Assembly: GCA_026196495.1 (NCBI GenBank)
Contig: JAPHSY010000039.1
Span: 22,592-86,591, forward strand
Origin: Magnetovibrio sp.
GTDB taxonomy: Bacteria; Pseudomonadota; Alphaproteobacteria; Rhodospirillales; Magnetovibrionaceae
DNA length: 64,000 bases
Direction of reading: 5' to 3'
A program made the translations under genes and the position numbers. This document shows positions 8,532 through 18,742 of this stretch, one piece after another. How positions within the stretch are numbered: the stretch's first letter is position 1; every line of letters starts with the position of its first letter. The notes beneath the pieces were generated by a model that was not told where the DNA came from, did not search any database, and saw only the letters and a list, made by a program, of their open reading frames with translations.

Positions 8532-8986
8532 TCCCTTGCTTTCACTTTCAGCACTACCCCTTCGGCAGCAATGACTTCGACCTTAGTACCCACAGGCAAG
8601 TCATCGCCGGACACTTTCCAGGTGCTATCATCAACTTTAATTTTACCAAAGCCGCCTTCGATGGGCTCATCCAAGGTAAAGTGACGCCCAACATATTGTT
8701 CACCCCGACGGTTCAACGTTGGGTGGTCCGTTTTTAGTGGGCGTTGTTTTAAGTAAAGTCGCCCAACAACAACACTAACCACTGACAAGGCAGCAAAAAT
8801 AATCAACTGCCATTCCAGCGCTAAGTCGGGACTAAGCCAACTCACCACACCGGTGATAAGTGCAGCAATACCCAACCACATGAACACGACACCGGGCACG
8901 AACATTTCAAACATCATCAAAATGACACCGGCAATCAGCCAGTGCCAAAATGTGATTTCATCAAACACGGATGTACTCGCCATCAT
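8528..8986 (-). CDS. NfeD-like membrane protein
   Basis: A 152-residue protein with three to four hydrophobic helices in the first 80 residues (FWHWLIAGVILMMFEMFVPGVVFMWLGIAAL, then LIIFAALSVVSVVVG) and a C-terminal OB-fold-like domain (GRHFTLDEPIEGGFGKIKVDDSTWKVSG) as in the NfeD family. NfeD proteins partner with SPFH proteins in membrane microdomains. It starts 31 nt after the stop of the SPFH gene, so the two form an operon. Two adjacent ATGs (8986 and 8983) are both possible; the longer frame reaching 9109 is rejected because it overlaps the SPFH gene and would bury the first helix. Confidence 0.88.
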   Translation of the reverse strand: MMASTSVFDEITFWHWLIAGVILMMFEMFVPGVVFMWLGIAALITGVVSWLSPDLALEWQLIIFAALSVVSVVVGRLYLKQRPLKTDHPTLNRRGEQYVGRHFTLDEPIEGGFGKIKVDDSTWKVSGDDLPVGTKVEVIAAEGVVLKVKARD

Positions 8987-9017
8987 GTCTTTATCCGATG
9001 GCGGCGTGGCGATCACA

Positions 9018-9986
9018 CTAACGAGAAGATGGAACACTGCTGCCCCCTGACTTAGCTGCATCCTCAATGTTGCTAAATGCACCTTTGCCAATCTCCGCAA
9101 TCCCGGCAAGAGAACTCAAGATGCCTGTGGCTTCCATGGGCATGAACAGAACTTTTTGGTTACGCGCTGAGGCAATATCTTTCAAAGCTTCTACATATTT
9201 TTGTGCAATAAAGTAATTCACCGCCTGCACATCACCCCCCGCAATGGCTTCAGACACCATGTTAGTCGCTTTGGCTTCGGCTTCGGCTTCACGTTCGCGA
9301 GCTTCGGCATCACGATACGCGGCTTCACGGCGACCCTCGGCTTCCAAGATTGCGGCTTGTTTTTCACCTTCAGCCCGCAGCACCGCAGATTGACGAGAAC
9401 CTTCGGCTTCCAAAATTTGTGCGCGCTTCTCACGCTCCGCCTTCATTTGACGGGCCATGGAATCCACCAGATCGCGCGGCGGGGAAATATCCTTAATTTC
9501 GATCCGAGTGACTTTTACACCCCACGGGGTGGTGGCTTCATCAACCACGGTCAACAACTTGGCATTGATGTTATCGCGTTGAGACAACAATTCATCCAAA
9601 TCCATGGACCCCATCACCGTTCGCACGTTGGTCATGGTTAGATTGAGGATCGCACGGTGAAGGTCATTGACCTCATAAGCCGCCGATGCGGCATCTAGGA
9701 TCTGATAGAAAACAACACCATCGGCCGTGACCATGGCATTATCCTTGGTGATAACTTCTTGGGATGGAACATCCAAGACCTGCTCCATCATGTTGAGCTG
9801 TGCACCGACACGATCCACAACTGGGACAATAATGTGCAGTCCAGGCTTTAAGGTTATGGTATAGCGCCCAAAGCGTTCGACTGTATATTCCATGCCTTGG
9901 GGTACAACTTTGACCCCCAAAAACACCACTGCCAGCGCAAAAAGCAGTATCGCGCCTGCAAACCCGGCAAATCCGACCAATTCCAT
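9018..9986 (-). CDS. qmcA: SPFH/band 7 membrane protein (QmcA-like)
   Basis: A 322-residue stomatin/prohibitin-type protein. An N-terminal membrane anchor (residues about 3-25, [19 protein letters not shown]) is followed by the SPFH domain beginning [16 protein letters not shown] and containing [20 protein letters not shown] long charged coiled coil rich in A, E and R ([22 protein letters not shown]...) leads to a short C-terminal tail. Such proteins assemble into large rings in the inner membrane and modulate membrane proteins and proteolysis. The NfeD-like partner follows directly. The start ATG is only moderately supported by its ribosome site but gives the expected N-terminus. Confidence 0.9.
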   Translation of the reverse strand: MELVGFAGFAGAILLFALAVVFLGVKVVPQGMEYTVERFGRYTITLKPGLHIIVPVVDRVGAQLNMMEQVLDVPSQEVITKDNAMVTADGVVFYQILDAASAAYEVNDLHRAILNLTMTNVRTVMGSMDLDELLSQRDNINAKLLTVVDEATTPWGVKVTRIEIKDISPPRDLVDSMARQMKAEREKRAQILEAEGSRQSAVLRAEGEKQAAILEAEGRREAAYRDAEAREREAEAEAKATNMVSEAIAGGDVQAVNYFIAQKYVEALKDIASARNQKVLFMPMEATGILSSLAGIAEIGKGAFSNIEDAAKSGGSSVPSSR

Positions 9987-10146
9987 TGATTTAGCCCCCT
10001 AATAACTCGTCAACTTTTGATGACTAAACTATGGCCGACAAAACCATGGCGGCGCAAGGCAAACTTGTCGAAATCAATTAATTTGGGCCTCTAGACAATA
10101 ACCTGTAACATGCGATGAAGATTACATTTTTTGGATTTGATAACCG

Positions 10147-11133
10147 ATGACACCATCTGGAAAACCCGCTTGGCCCCAAACCGAAGACGGCACAACTGAC
10201 TGGGAAATCGTATTTGAAGATCCGGAAACGGGTTTTATTCAACTGGTCGCACAATCACCCAGTGCCGATATCTTGCGTCAAACCACAACGGTGGTGATTG
10301 AAAAGTTGTTCACCCGTCGTGGCGACGAAGAGGAAGTTGTGAGCCTCAAGGCTCAGCTGGAAGCCATTCTCACATCTGGCAAGGACCTTGACGCACAACA
10401 AACCGGCGTCAGCTTTTTGCTGCGTCAAATCAAAGACACACGTATCGAAAAAGCCCGCATCTATGTTGAACGCAAAAGATCAGGTGCCGCAATTGATCGA
10501 CGCACAGGATGGCTGTGGAAAATCGATGCCCTGCTTAAACCCAAAGTTCTGATTCCTGTCAGTATTCTGTTTGTCATGTTGATTACAGGTTTGGTTTTCG
10601 GCGTCCTACAAACCACGTTGGGACCATCCCGTCCCGATATCTTAGCGCAAGACGACGCCTTAACCGGAGCCCAACAAGAAGAGTCCGAAGATGCTGAGAT
10701 GGATGGTGATGGCAAAACGCCAGATGATGCCGAAGTTGAAGAAGCAGAGCCCGAAGCGCCACCGCCACCACCAGAACGAATAGAAATTTGGCTCAAAACC
10801 ATGCGTTGGCCACTGTCCCAGTTGAGTACCAAAGATCGACCCCAATATTTTGCTGTAATCTTGTTCGTTAAAGACTGGGATACCAAAATTGGTGTTTGTC
10901 GCCATACCGTCAACATTATGGATAAGCTCTATCAAGCATTCAATCACGTCTTGCCCCAAGATCGACGTGCTACTGATGGGGAGCTAAGCGATCTTGCTGC
11001 CGTTATTCCATCAGCTGTAGATCAGATTTTTGGCTCGTCCGTAATCCTAGAGGCCCAAGTCCACCGCTACGGCTCACCTGGGTTCAAAGCTGCAACACTA
11101 CCGCCTTATTGTAAATCACCGGATAAGGACTAA
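10147..11133 (+). CDS. Hypothetical single-pass membrane protein with acidic linker
   Basis: I do not recognise this 328-residue protein. Layout: a cytoplasmic N-terminal part (about 1-130) with helical segments; one membrane helix near 134-155 (VLIPVSILFVMLITGLVFGVL); a very acidic, low-complexity linker (about 170-205) ending in a proline run; and a C-terminal domain (about 210-320) predicted outside the membrane. That last domain has a strand-helix-helix-strand feel (YFAVILFVKDW, CRHTVNIMDKLYQAFNHVL, SSVILEAQVHRYG) faintly like FliL-type periplasmic domains; this is only an impression. It is divergent from qmcA, and its stop overlaps that of the symporter-kinase gene. Confidence 0.75.
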   Translation: MTPSGKPAWPQTEDGTTDWEIVFEDPETGFIQLVAQSPSADILRQTTTVVIEKLFTRRGDEEEVVSLKAQLEAILTSGKDLDAQQTGVSFLLRQIKDTRIEKARIYVERKRSGAAIDRRTGWLWKIDALLKPKVLIPVSILFVMLITGLVFGVLQTTLGPSRPDILAQDDALTGAQQEESEDAEMDGDGKTPDDAEVEEAEPEAPPPPPERIEIWLKTMRWPLSQLSTKDRPQYFAVILFVKDWDTKIGVCRHTVNIMDKLYQAFNHVLPQDRRATDGELSDLAAVIPSAVDQIFGSSVILEAQVHRYGSPGFKAATLPPYCKSPDKD

Positions 11134-13919
11134 ATCACCGCAGGGTCTTTTCGATCATCGCGGGTGTTTTCTTCTACGGCAAGATAACCATCAACTTTGG
11201 CCATGGGAACGGTAAAGGAAAAACGTGCCCCCTTGCCAGCCGGGTTATCATCCACCCAGATCGCACCACCTAAGAAGGTAATGATTTCACGACAAATCGC
11301 CAACCCCAATCCGGTTCCACGAGGCATTTGATCGGTACCTTGATTGAGCTGAAGGAATTTTTCAAATACCGCAGCCTTTCGTGCTTTGGGAACCCCCTCA
11401 CCATTATCAGTGATCGAAATTCTCAATTGTCCTTGGCGCACACGTGCGGAAACACCAATCACTCCACCCGGGTCTGCACAAAACTTGGCAGCATTTGATA
11501 ATAAGTTGACCATGACCTGAACCAGTTGATCATGGTCGGCCTTGATCATCGGCATCCCCGCAGGTAGGTCCACACGCAGTTTAATTTTGCGTTCTTGAAT
11601 TAACCCCGACATAGCAGCAACAGCCTGTTTGATTACGGCGCGGGAATCCACATTGGCAAGGGCCCAATCCATTTGCCCAGATTCCATTTTTGCCAAATCC
11701 AGAATTTGATCAATCAATCGGGATAAGCGTTCACTTTCCGTGCGGATTACCAACAAGAAATGTTCGCTTTCCTCATCACTAACATCCGGTGTTTCTGATA
11801 AAATTTCAGAGAACGCTCGAATTGATGTTAGAGGAGTCCGTAGCTCATGTGAAATGGTATTGAGGAAGTCATCCTTCAAAGAGTCTAGTTCTTTTAGTCG
11901 TTCGTTTGCCGCTTGCAGTTTAGCTGTGGTTTCTTCCAATTCACGTGATTTGGTTTCCAGCATACGCGAATACTGAATGGCTTGAGATGTCTCATCCAAG
12001 ATTTTGTACATCTCATCCAGGCTAACAATGCCCCCCTTAACCACTGAACCAATCATCACACGGGCGGTTGCCGATCCAACAGCACCAGCCAACATTTTTT
12101 CAGCTAAATCCAGCCACACGGTATCAGCAATCAAATTAGGCCTAAACATGACACCTTGGTCTGCAGCGAAATCACGAAAAGCTTTATCGGCCCGCTCTTC
12201 ACCAACAAAACGTCCCACCAGATCACATAAGTCTCCAATGGATGCAGAGCCCTGAAGGAAGCGTGGGTCCTTCAGGCCTTCGGTATACATAAACACATCC
12301 ACAAACATGGTGCCTTGGATACGTTCGATGGTGGTCTGGTGAGTTAACAACGATCCAATCACATAGGCAGAGATGTTAACCAACAAGCTCCAGAACAGTG
12401 AGTGTGATAGGTTGTCAAAGCCATCCATGCCAAACAAAGCGTAGGGACGCAAGAACTCAAGACCAAACGGCCCATAATCAATCAGGCTGATGGGCAACCA
12501 GCCCGACTGTGCAAAGGATGGCAACAACAAGGTATAAGCCCAAACCAAGGTACCCAAAACCATCCCGGTCATGGCACCCTTAAGCGACCCCCCCTTCCAA
12601 AACATCCCACCAATAATTGCTGGCGCAAACTGAGCCGCAGCAGCAAAAGATACCAAGCCGATTGTTACCAAAGAATACGAACCTGATGCTACGCGGAAAT
12701 AGGCATAGCCTAAGATCAAAATACCAATGATCGAAGCCCGACGGACCAACAGCAAAAAGCCACTGAGATTGCTGCGCTTATCCAGTTCAAACCACCGCAT
12801 CTTCACCAGTGCAGGAACCACAACATTGTTGCACACCATGGTACTAAGCGCGATTGCCGCCACGATAACCATAGAGGTTGCAGCAGACAGCCCGCCAATG
12901 AATGCCAGCAAAGCCAAAGCGCTCTTACCGTAAAAAATGGGGACCGTGAGCACAAACATATCTGCATCAACACCACCGCCTGGGAATGCTAAGCGCCCGC
13001 CAATGGCGATGGGCAACACAAAAATATTGATGACCAACAGGTACAACGGGAACAGCCATACAGCCGTACGTAAATGGTTCTCGTCTGTGTTCTCAACCGC
13101 TGTAATATAAAACTGACGCGGCAAACAAATGATCGCCAACATAGATAAGATAATCATCGTTGCCCAGCTGGCATATCCACCTTCTGGATTGATAACAAAA
13201 AGATGATCCAACTGCGCAGCGGAGGCTTTGTTGAACAAATCAGCAAATCCGTCAAAGACACCAAAAGTCACAAAAAAACCAACGGCCAGAAACGCAAACA
13301 ACTTGACGATCGATTCAAACGCAATTGCAGCAACAATGCCTTCGTGATGTTCGCTGGCATCGATATGGCGTGTACCAAATAAAATGGAAAAAATTGCCAA
13401 GGCCATTGCAACCAAGAATGTGGTGTCCAGGCCATACTGAGTCAGAACCGGATTGATGAAACTGGTTTCACCGGAATAATTTGTGATGATCTCAAAACTG
13501 GTGGCGATAGATTTTAACTGTAAAGAAATATATGGCGTCGTCCCCACCACGGCAATCAACGTTACCATGGCCCCCAATTGTGAACTTTTGCCGTAACGCG
13601 ATGAAATAAACTCCGCAATGGACGTAATACGATTGACCTTGCAGATCCGTAAGATCTTAACCCAGCCCACTGACCATACGGCAAACACCAAAGTCGGCCC
13701 AAGATAAATGGGCAAGAAATCAAGCCCTGTCCGGGCGGCTAAGCCAACCGAACCATAAAATGTCCAGGACGTACAAAACACAGCGATAGAGAGGGTGTAA
13801 ATGTACGGGTTTTTCGTTATTGAGCGCCCACGGCTGGATGCTTTATCACCATAATATGCAATCGCAAACAATGTGCCGAGATATAGGATTGAGGCGACGA
13901 CAACCAGACCACCTTGCAT
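11130..13919 (-). CDS. Sodium/solute symporter-sensor histidine kinase fusion (CbrA/CrbS type)
   Basis: A 929-residue inner-membrane protein. Residues about 1-540 form an SLC5-type sodium:solute symporter with about 13 helices. A STAC-like linker follows (IGDLCDLVGRFVGEERADKAF), then a coiled coil and a histidine kinase: H box LNTISHELRTPLTSIRAF, N box VQVMVNLLSNAAKF, G boxes ITDNGEGVPK and RGTGLGLAICREI. In CbrA/CrbS proteins the transporter part senses or carries a nutrient and the kinase signals to a response regulator. No PAS domain is visible. It is the last gene of a three-gene operon, 3 nt after the small membrane protein and downstream of a single-domain response regulator that may be its partner. 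Confidence 0.92.
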   Translation of the reverse strand: MQGGLVVVASILYLGTLFAIAYYGDKASSRGRSITKNPYIYTLSIAVFCTSWTFYGSVGLAARTGLDFLPIYLGPTLVFAVWSVGWVKILRICKVNRITSIAEFISSRYGKSSQLGAMVTLIAVVGTTPYISLQLKSIATSFEIITNYSGETSFINPVLTQYGLDTTFLVAMALAIFSILFGTRHIDASEHHEGIVAAIAFESIVKLFAFLAVGFFVTFGVFDGFADLFNKASAAQLDHLFVINPEGGYASWATMIILSMLAIICLPRQFYITAVENTDENHLRTAVWLFPLYLLVINIFVLPIAIGGRLAFPGGGVDADMFVLTVPIFYGKSALALLAFIGGLSAATSMVIVAAIALSTMVCNNVVVPALVKMRWFELDKRSNLSGFLLLVRRASIIGILILGYAYFRVASGSYSLVTIGLVSFAAAAQFAPAIIGGMFWKGGSLKGAMTGMVLGTLVWAYTLLLPSFAQSGWLPISLIDYGPFGLEFLRPYALFGMDGFDNLSHSLFWSLLVNISAYVIGSLLTHQTTIERIQGTMFVDVFMYTEGLKDPRFLQGSASIGDLCDLVGRFVGEERADKAFRDFAADQGVMFRPNLIADTVWLDLAEKMLAGAVGSATARVMIGSVVKGGIVSLDEMYKILDETSQAIQYSRMLETKSRELEETTAKLQAANERLKELDSLKDDFLNTISHELRTPLTSIRAFSEILSETPDVSDEESEHFLLVIRTESERLSRLIDQILDLAKMESGQMDWALANVDSRAVIKQAVAAMSGLIQERKIKLRVDLPAGMPMIKADHDQLVQVMVNLLSNAAKFCADPGGVIGVSARVRQGQLRISITDNGEGVPKARKAAVFEKFLQLNQGTDQMPRGTGLGLAICREIITFLGGAIWVDDNPAGKGARFSFTVPMAKVDGYLAVEENTRDDRKDPAVI

Positions 13920-13922
13920 GGG

Positions 13923-14204
13923 CTAACTCCGCCCAAGGGGGTTGTTGGTATCATCAAATGTTGGTTCGCGCGGAGACAAGTCACCATTTACTGTCTGGTC
14001 TTGACGCAATTTCGACGGACGCGCCCCGAACCAGGTGGCAAAAATAATAAAGGCCCAGATACAAAAAATAACCAAGTAACTGAGTGGTATACCCAGAACT
14101 AAAAATGCACGGTCATATGTCCCAACCAAGGGCGGCAAAAACACAAGAACACCAAACGCATATAGCGTTAGAGACCATTCTTGTTTTCGACCCGTGCGTT
14201 TCAT
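13923..14204 (-). CDS. Small two-helix membrane protein linked to the symporter kinase
   Basis: A 93-residue protein with two hydrophobic helices: about 11-30 (LTLYAFGVLVFLPPLVGTYD) and about 36-60 (LGIPLSYLVIFCIWAFIIFAT), followed by a polar tail. Small membrane proteins of this type (DUF485/DUF3311-like) often precede SLC5 symporters and may be accessory subunits. The gene lies between the response regulator gene (50-nt gap) and the symporter-kinase gene (3-nt gap), which supports a joint function. The family assignment is tentative. Confidence 0.8.
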   Translation of the reverse strand: MKRTGRKQEWSLTLYAFGVLVFLPPLVGTYDRAFLVLGIPLSYLVIFCIWAFIIFATWFGARPSKLRQDQTVNGDLSPREPTFDDTNNPLGRS

Positions 14205-14254
14205 AGCTTCTCACGAAATTTGGGCATCATTGCCTATACATTTATTGTCAGTAA

Positions 14255-14644
14255 CTACTTAGCCGTTGGGCAGCCTTCAATCCCCAACAATGCATTCACA
14301 CGTTCGCAGACATCCCGTGTCGAATACGGCTTGGTGATATAGTCATCAGCACCTAACTTAAGCGCTTTGTCTTTATCCGATTCACGACTTTTGGCGCTCA
14401 ATACCAGAATCTTTGTCTCAGCCAGATTCGGGTTGGCACGAATGGCCTCACATACCGACAATCCATCACGTTTGGGCAACATCACATCCAAAAGCACCAC
14501 ATCAGGTTGTTTTTCAGATATTGCGGCTAGGGCCGCTTCACCGTCTTCAGCAATGCGGACATCATGACCAGAACGCTTCATAATAAACTGAAGTGAAAGA
14601 ACGATATTTGGTTCGTCTTCTACAATCAGCACAGAGTACGACAT
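14255..14644 (-). CDS. Single-domain response regulator (REC only)
   Basis: A 129-residue CheY-like receiver. Acidic pocket residues E9/D10 in LIVEDEPN, phospho-acceptor aspartate near residue 53 in VVLLDVMLPKRDG, the LVLSA strand with the conserved serine, and lysine in DDYITKPYS are all present. There is no output domain, so it acts by protein contact or as a phosphorelay intermediate. As first gene of the operon with the symporter-kinase, it is the likely receiver of that kinase. CrbR/CbrB regulators usually carry a DNA-binding domain, so this set differs from the textbook pair. Confidence 0.92.
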   Translation of the reverse strand: MSYSVLIVEDEPNIVLSLQFIMKRSGHDVRIAEDGEAALAAISEKQPDVVLLDVMLPKRDGLSVCEAIRANPNLAETKILVLSAKSRESDKDKALKLGADDYITKPYSTRDVCERVNALLGIEGCPTAK

Positions 14645-14812
14645 CGTGTTCGTAGCTCCCTTATCCCCAAGAATTCCAAGAAATCTACCAAATTTACAGA
14701 TTACACTTATTTAGCAATCATTTGAACTTCGACAATTTCCGTAAATGTTACGGGCATCCTAGCCAACTCATCCCCAAAAGTCATCTTTGACGTCTCTGTA
14801 TCTACAAATGCA

Positions 14813-14841
14813 ACAAGGCCCCGGCAATGCCGAGGCCTTGT
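14813..14841 (-). terminator. Terminator of the liv operon
   Basis: Stem ACAAGGCC (14813-14820) / GGCCTTGT (14834-14841) with an inner CGGC/GCCG pair and a 3-nt loop, 65 nt after the livF stop on the minus strand. The following minus-strand tail is only partly T-rich (TGCATTTGT), so it may be leaky. Confidence 0.7.
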
Positions 14842-14906
14842 GCTATCTGACGAGCAAGGGGGGTAGGAGTGATGAGCGTCCAATCACGCTTGCGCGAGAA
14901 AAGACA

Positions 14907-15695
14907 TCAGATCGCCAGATATTCGTCACGCAGTTCTTTGTTATCGAGAACTTCTTGAGCGGTACCGTTAAACACAACCTCACCCATGTCCAAGATAATC
15001 GCACGGTCTGCCAAGTGCAGAGCAGCAATAGCGTTTTGTTCCACGATGATCGAGGTCATGCCCAGTTTCTTCACGCTTTCGAGAATGCTCTCGATTTCGT
15101 GCACGATAACTGGAGCCAAGCCTTCATAAGGTTCATCCAACAACAGCAACTTAACGTCCCGAGCCAAGGCCCGAGCAACAGCTAACATCTGCTGTTCACC
15201 ACCGGAAAGCGTCACGCCTTCTTGGTTACGACGTTCCGCCAAACGCGGGAAGTGTTCGTAGATGCGTTCAATCGACCAGCCAATCGGCGGGGCAATTTGA
15301 GACAGCGTCAGGTTTTCTTCCACCGTCAGGCCGGGAATGATGCAACGATCTTCCGGCACCAAGGCGACGCCCTTGCGAGAAGCCTGCCACGAATCCATCG
15401 TGTGCAATGGTTCGTGATCCAACCAAACTTCACCATGTCGAAGTTGCGGATCATCCATGCGTGCGATGGAACGCAGCGTGGTGGTTTTGCCAGCACCGTT
15501 ACGACCAAGGAGTGCAACGATTTCACCTTCGTGAATATCGAAGTTGACGCCTTGAACGATGTAGCTCTCTCCATAGTAGGAGTGAAGATCCCAAGCCGAG
15601 AAATAGGCATGTGCGGAACCTTCGTTGGTGACTTTTTCGGCAGTTGGTGTGTTGCCAACGTCGCCCATATCAATACCGAGATTTTGATCGCTCAT
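14907..15695 (-). CDS. livF: Branched-chain amino acid/amide-type ABC transporter ATPase (LivF-like)
   Basis: A 262-residue ABC ATPase. Walker A is GRNGAGKTT, signature TLSGGEQQ, Walker B LLLLDEPYEG, and a switch histidine region (IIVEQN) typical of LivF. The first about 30 residues (MSDQNLGIDMGDVGNTPT...) extend beyond the usual start; an internal start is possible, but the ATG at 15695 overlaps the livG stop by 4 nt (ATGA), a classic coupled start. It is the last gene of the livKHMGF operon. With LivG it powers import of the solute captured by LivK. Confidence 0.93.
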   Translation of the reverse strand: MSDQNLGIDMGDVGNTPTAEKVTNEGSAHAYFSAWDLHSYYGESYIVQGVNFDIHEGEIVALLGRNGAGKTTTLRSIARMDDPQLRHGEVWLDHEPLHTMDSWQASRKGVALVPEDRCIIPGLTVEENLTLSQIAPPIGWSIERIYEHFPRLAERRNQEGVTLSGGEQQMLAVARALARDVKLLLLDEPYEGLAPVIVHEIESILESVKKLGMTSIIVEQNAIAALHLADRAIILDMGEVVFNGTAQEVLDNKELRDEYLAI

Positions 15696-16462
15696 AGGTG
15701 TGCTCCACCAAGGTATGCTTCTTGAACTTTCGGGTTGCCACGAACGTCGTCTGGTTTACCGTCAGCAATGATTGCGCCCTGCGCCAGAACCGAGATGTGA
15801 TCGGCCAAACTGAACACAACATGCATGTCGTGCTCAATAATAACCTTGGTCATACCGCGGCTCTTAATACGCTTGAGAATTTCAATGGTGCGGTTGGTGT
15901 CATGACGCGCCATACCAGCGGTCGGCTCATCCAACAGCAACAACTTGGGATGCTGGATCAGACACATGGCCAATTCCAAGCGACGTTTGTCACCACGCGA
16001 CATAGACGCTGAAATATCATGCCTCTGGTCTTCCAGACCCAAATCCTCAAGAACGTGTTCAGCTTCTTCAATCAGTTCTTTTTCTGCTGACAGCGGCTTG
16101 AAGGCATTAAATTTGAAATTGCCATCACGCTTTGCCAATGCAGGAACGATTACGTTTTGCAGCAGCGTCAGTTCCGGGAAAATTTCCGGAGTCTGGAAAA
16201 CACGTGCAACACCGACTTGGTTAATTTCGTAAGGCGTTTTTCCCGTTAGGGGGACGTCACCGAACATAACCGAGCCACTGTCTGGAACCAAACGGCCCAC
16301 ACACACGTTCAACATAGTCGACTTACCAGCACCGTTCGGACCAATGATGGCATGTGTTTCGCCTTCTTTGATCTTCAGGTTGATATCGCTGAGAGCCTGC
16401 AAACCACCGAAGGTTTTGTTTACGCCTGAGACGTTCAGGACGATGTTTTCAGATTCACTCAT
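15692..16462 (-). CDS. livG: Branched-chain amino acid/amide-type ABC transporter ATPase (LivG-like)
   Basis: A 256-residue ABC ATPase with Walker A GPNGAGKST, an Asp-rich LivG-type insert (RDGNFKFNAFKPLSAEKE), signature MSRGDKRRLELAM (a variant of LSxGxxR), and Walker B LLLLDEPTAGM. The start MSESENIVLNVSG at 16462 is chosen because it follows the livM stop by 4 nt; the longer frame to 16579 would run into livM. It pairs with LivF in the cytoplasmic face of the importer. Confidence 0.93.
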   Translation of the reverse strand: MSESENIVLNVSGVNKTFGGLQALSDINLKIKEGETHAIIGPNGAGKSTMLNVCVGRLVPDSGSVMFGDVPLTGKTPYEINQVGVARVFQTPEIFPELTLLQNVIVPALAKRDGNFKFNAFKPLSAEKELIEEAEHVLEDLGLEDQRHDISASMSRGDKRRLELAMCLIQHPKLLLLDEPTAGMARHDTNRTIEILKRIKSRGMTKVIIEHDMHVVFSLADHISVLAQGAIIADGKPDDVRGNPKVQEAYLGGAHL

Positions 16463-16466
16463 GTCC

Positions 16467-17618
16467 TTAACCCTCACTCGTCTGTGCTTTGGCCGGAGCC
16501 GCAGCGTCATCGTCGTCAGATTTATTGCCGCGTTTCTTGAACCAAGCTGCAATCTTAGCGAAGCCTTCCATAATGCCACCTGGCAGGAAGATAACGATAA
16601 TCATGAACAATGCACCCAAGGTTAGGTGCCAACCTTCACCTACAAACGGGTTAACGATGAACACCATGAAGTTTTCCATAAACTGCGGAAGGAATGAGAA
16701 AATCTCATGCAGAACTTGTTCGTTGTATGCTGAGAAGATGTTTTCGAAGTATTTGATCAAACCCGCGCCAAGCAGCGGGCCAATCAACGTACCCAAACCA
16801 CCCAAGATGGTCATCAAAACAACTTCACCAGATGCGGTCCATTGCATACGCTCTGCACCTGCCAGCGGATCAGTCGCAGCCAACAAAGAACCAGCCAAGC
16901 CTGCATACATGCCGGAGATCACAAACGCCACCAACAGGTAAGGACGGGTGTTGAAACCGGTATAGCTCATACGAACTTGGTTAGATTTGATTGCAGCCAA
17001 CTTCATGCCAAACGGCGAACGGAAGATACGCAGCGATACAAAGAACGCCAGGATCAACAGGACGGCACAGAAGTAGAAGCCTGGGTAACCGCTCATTTTC
17101 ATACCGAACAACTCAGTCGAGGGCAGACCGGAACCTGTAGCTGCCGCATCAAAGATACGCGGATCAGATTGTTCCAACTGCAGACCCGTTTCACCGTTGG
17201 TAACCGGGGTCAGCACAGAATAAGCCATGTTGTAGGACATCTGTGCAAACGCCAACGTCAAGATCGAGAAGTAAATACCCGAACGACGCAAGCTCACAAA
17301 GCCAATCAACACCGCAAAAATACCTGCGAGGACGGTACCGAAGATGATCGCCGGAATGACGTTCATGGTCAGCAGTTTAAAGGACCAGACCGCTGCGTAG
17401 GAACCGACACCCAAGAAGGCAGCGTGACCAAACGATAGATAGCCAGTCAAGCCAAACAGGATGTTGAAACCAATTGCGAAGATACCAAAGATGGCGAACT
17501 TCTGCAGAAGATCAGGATATGATGCACCGACAGGAGCCAGCCAAATCGGCATGGTCAGCACGGCGGCAATAAACACGACCATCAATATAAGGTCTTTACG
17601 TGCGCTTTGAATGCTCAT
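16467..17618 (-). CDS. livM: Branched-chain amino acid/amide-type ABC transporter permease (LivM-like)
   Basis: A 383-residue permease with about nine to ten hydrophobic helices. The family signature region [16 protein letters not shown] (the EAA-like loop that docks on the ATPase) is clear, as is the N-terminal [30 protein letters not shown]. The C-terminal tail is charged and aspartate-rich ([12 protein letters not shown]). It follows livH by 4 nt. It forms the membrane channel with LivH. Confidence 0.93.
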   Translation of the reverse strand: MSIQSARKDLILMVVFIAAVLTMPIWLAPVGASYPDLLQKFAIFGIFAIGFNILFGLTGYLSFGHAAFLGVGSYAAVWSFKLLTMNVIPAIIFGTVLAGIFAVLIGFVSLRRSGIYFSILTLAFAQMSYNMAYSVLTPVTNGETGLQLEQSDPRIFDAAATGSGLPSTELFGMKMSGYPGFYFCAVLLILAFFVSLRIFRSPFGMKLAAIKSNQVRMSYTGFNTRPYLLVAFVISGMYAGLAGSLLAATDPLAGAERMQWTASGEVVLMTILGGLGTLIGPLLGAGLIKYFENIFSAYNEQVLHEIFSFLPQFMENFMVFIVNPFVGEGWHLTLGALFMIIVIFLPGGIMEGFAKIAAWFKKRGNKSDDDDAAAPAKAQTSEG

Positions 17619-17622
17619 GTTC

Positions 17623-18639
17623 TTAGCTCTCCATCACACCCTTGCGACCCATCAAACCACGCGGACGGACCAAGATAATAACAACAGCGATCAAGTAGAT
17701 GATAATTTGATCGATACCGGGAAGTAGTGATTTGATTTCGTTCATGGAAGAGAACGATTCCAAAATGCCGAGCAGGAAACCTGCAGCAACAGCGCCAGGC
17801 AAAGAGCCCATACCGCCAACAACAACAACCACGAATGACAGAACCAAGAATTCCATACCCATATGGTAATCAGGGGGCAGGATTGGCGTGTACATCACAC
17901 CGGCCAAACCAGCAACCACAGCAGCCAAAGCAAACACGATCGTGAAGCGACGCTGAATGTTGATACCCAGCAATCCAACCGTATCGCGATCAGCCATACC
18001 TGCACGAACGACCATACCGTATGTCGTGTACTGCAAGAACATGAACACGCCACCGATGATAGAAGCTGCGAACAGGAAGTAGATCAAACGCCACCATGGA
18101 TAAACCAATGCATCACTTAGCCCAAAAAATGTGCCGACAGGTGCACTGCCAGAGACAAAACCCGGGATTTCTTGCGGCATCGGATTCGCACCAAAGAAGT
18201 GCTTAACAACTTCTTGGATCACGATTGCCAAACCGAATGTTACCAGGATCTGTTCAGCGTGGGTCCGTTTGTAGAAATGACGGATCAATCCACGTTCCAT
18301 GGCGATACCAACAAGGATCATAACCGGTATGGCCATAAGTATTGATATCGGTACCGACCACTCAATGATTGTCGTGCCAAAATCTCCCCACCAGAGTTCC
18401 AAGTAAGGAACTTCTTTATAAGCTTCAAAGAACGTGATGGAGGTATCGCGAACTTTGTTAGATATGGTGAGAAGTTTTTGCATTGATACGGCACAGAACG
18501 CACCGAGCATGAACAAAGCACCGTGTGCAAAGTTCACGATACCGAGCGTACCGAAAGCAAGTGTCAGGCCTAGAGCAATCAGCGCATAAGCTGCGCCTTT
18601 ATCCAGGCCGTTCAAAATTTGAATGAATATTGCATCCAT
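17623..18639 (-). CDS. livH: Branched-chain amino acid/amide-type ABC transporter permease (LivH-like)
   Basis: A 338-residue permease. The start region [30 protein letters not shown] and the loop [20 protein letters not shown] are typical of LivH. There are about eight helices. An insert of about 35 residues near 45-80 ([25 protein letters not shown]) is a bit longer than in E. coli LivH. ATG at 18639 is preferred over the TTG at 18648 because AAGGCGG sits about 9 nt upstream of it. A strong hairpin separates it from livK. Confidence 0.92.
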   Translation of the reverse strand: MDAIFIQILNGLDKGAAYALIALGLTLAFGTLGIVNFAHGALFMLGAFCAVSMQKLLTISNKVRDTSITFFEAYKEVPYLELWWGDFGTTIIEWSVPISILMAIPVMILVGIAMERGLIRHFYKRTHAEQILVTFGLAIVIQEVVKHFFGANPMPQEIPGFVSGSAPVGTFFGLSDALVYPWWRLIYFLFAASIIGGVFMFLQYTTYGMVVRAGMADRDTVGLLGINIQRRFTIVFALAAVVAGLAGVMYTPILPPDYHMGMEFLVLSFVVVVVGGMGSLPGAVAAGFLLGILESFSSMNEIKSLLPGIDQIIIYLIAVVIILVRPRGLMGRKGVMES

Positions 18640-18742
18640 GATAACCAACCGCCTTTTCAGCGTGCATATCGCTCAACAATCAGAGTTGAGAGACTTTGTG
18701 TTTTGGGGGCAGATGAAACTCGTAGTCTTTAAAAGTTAGGCT

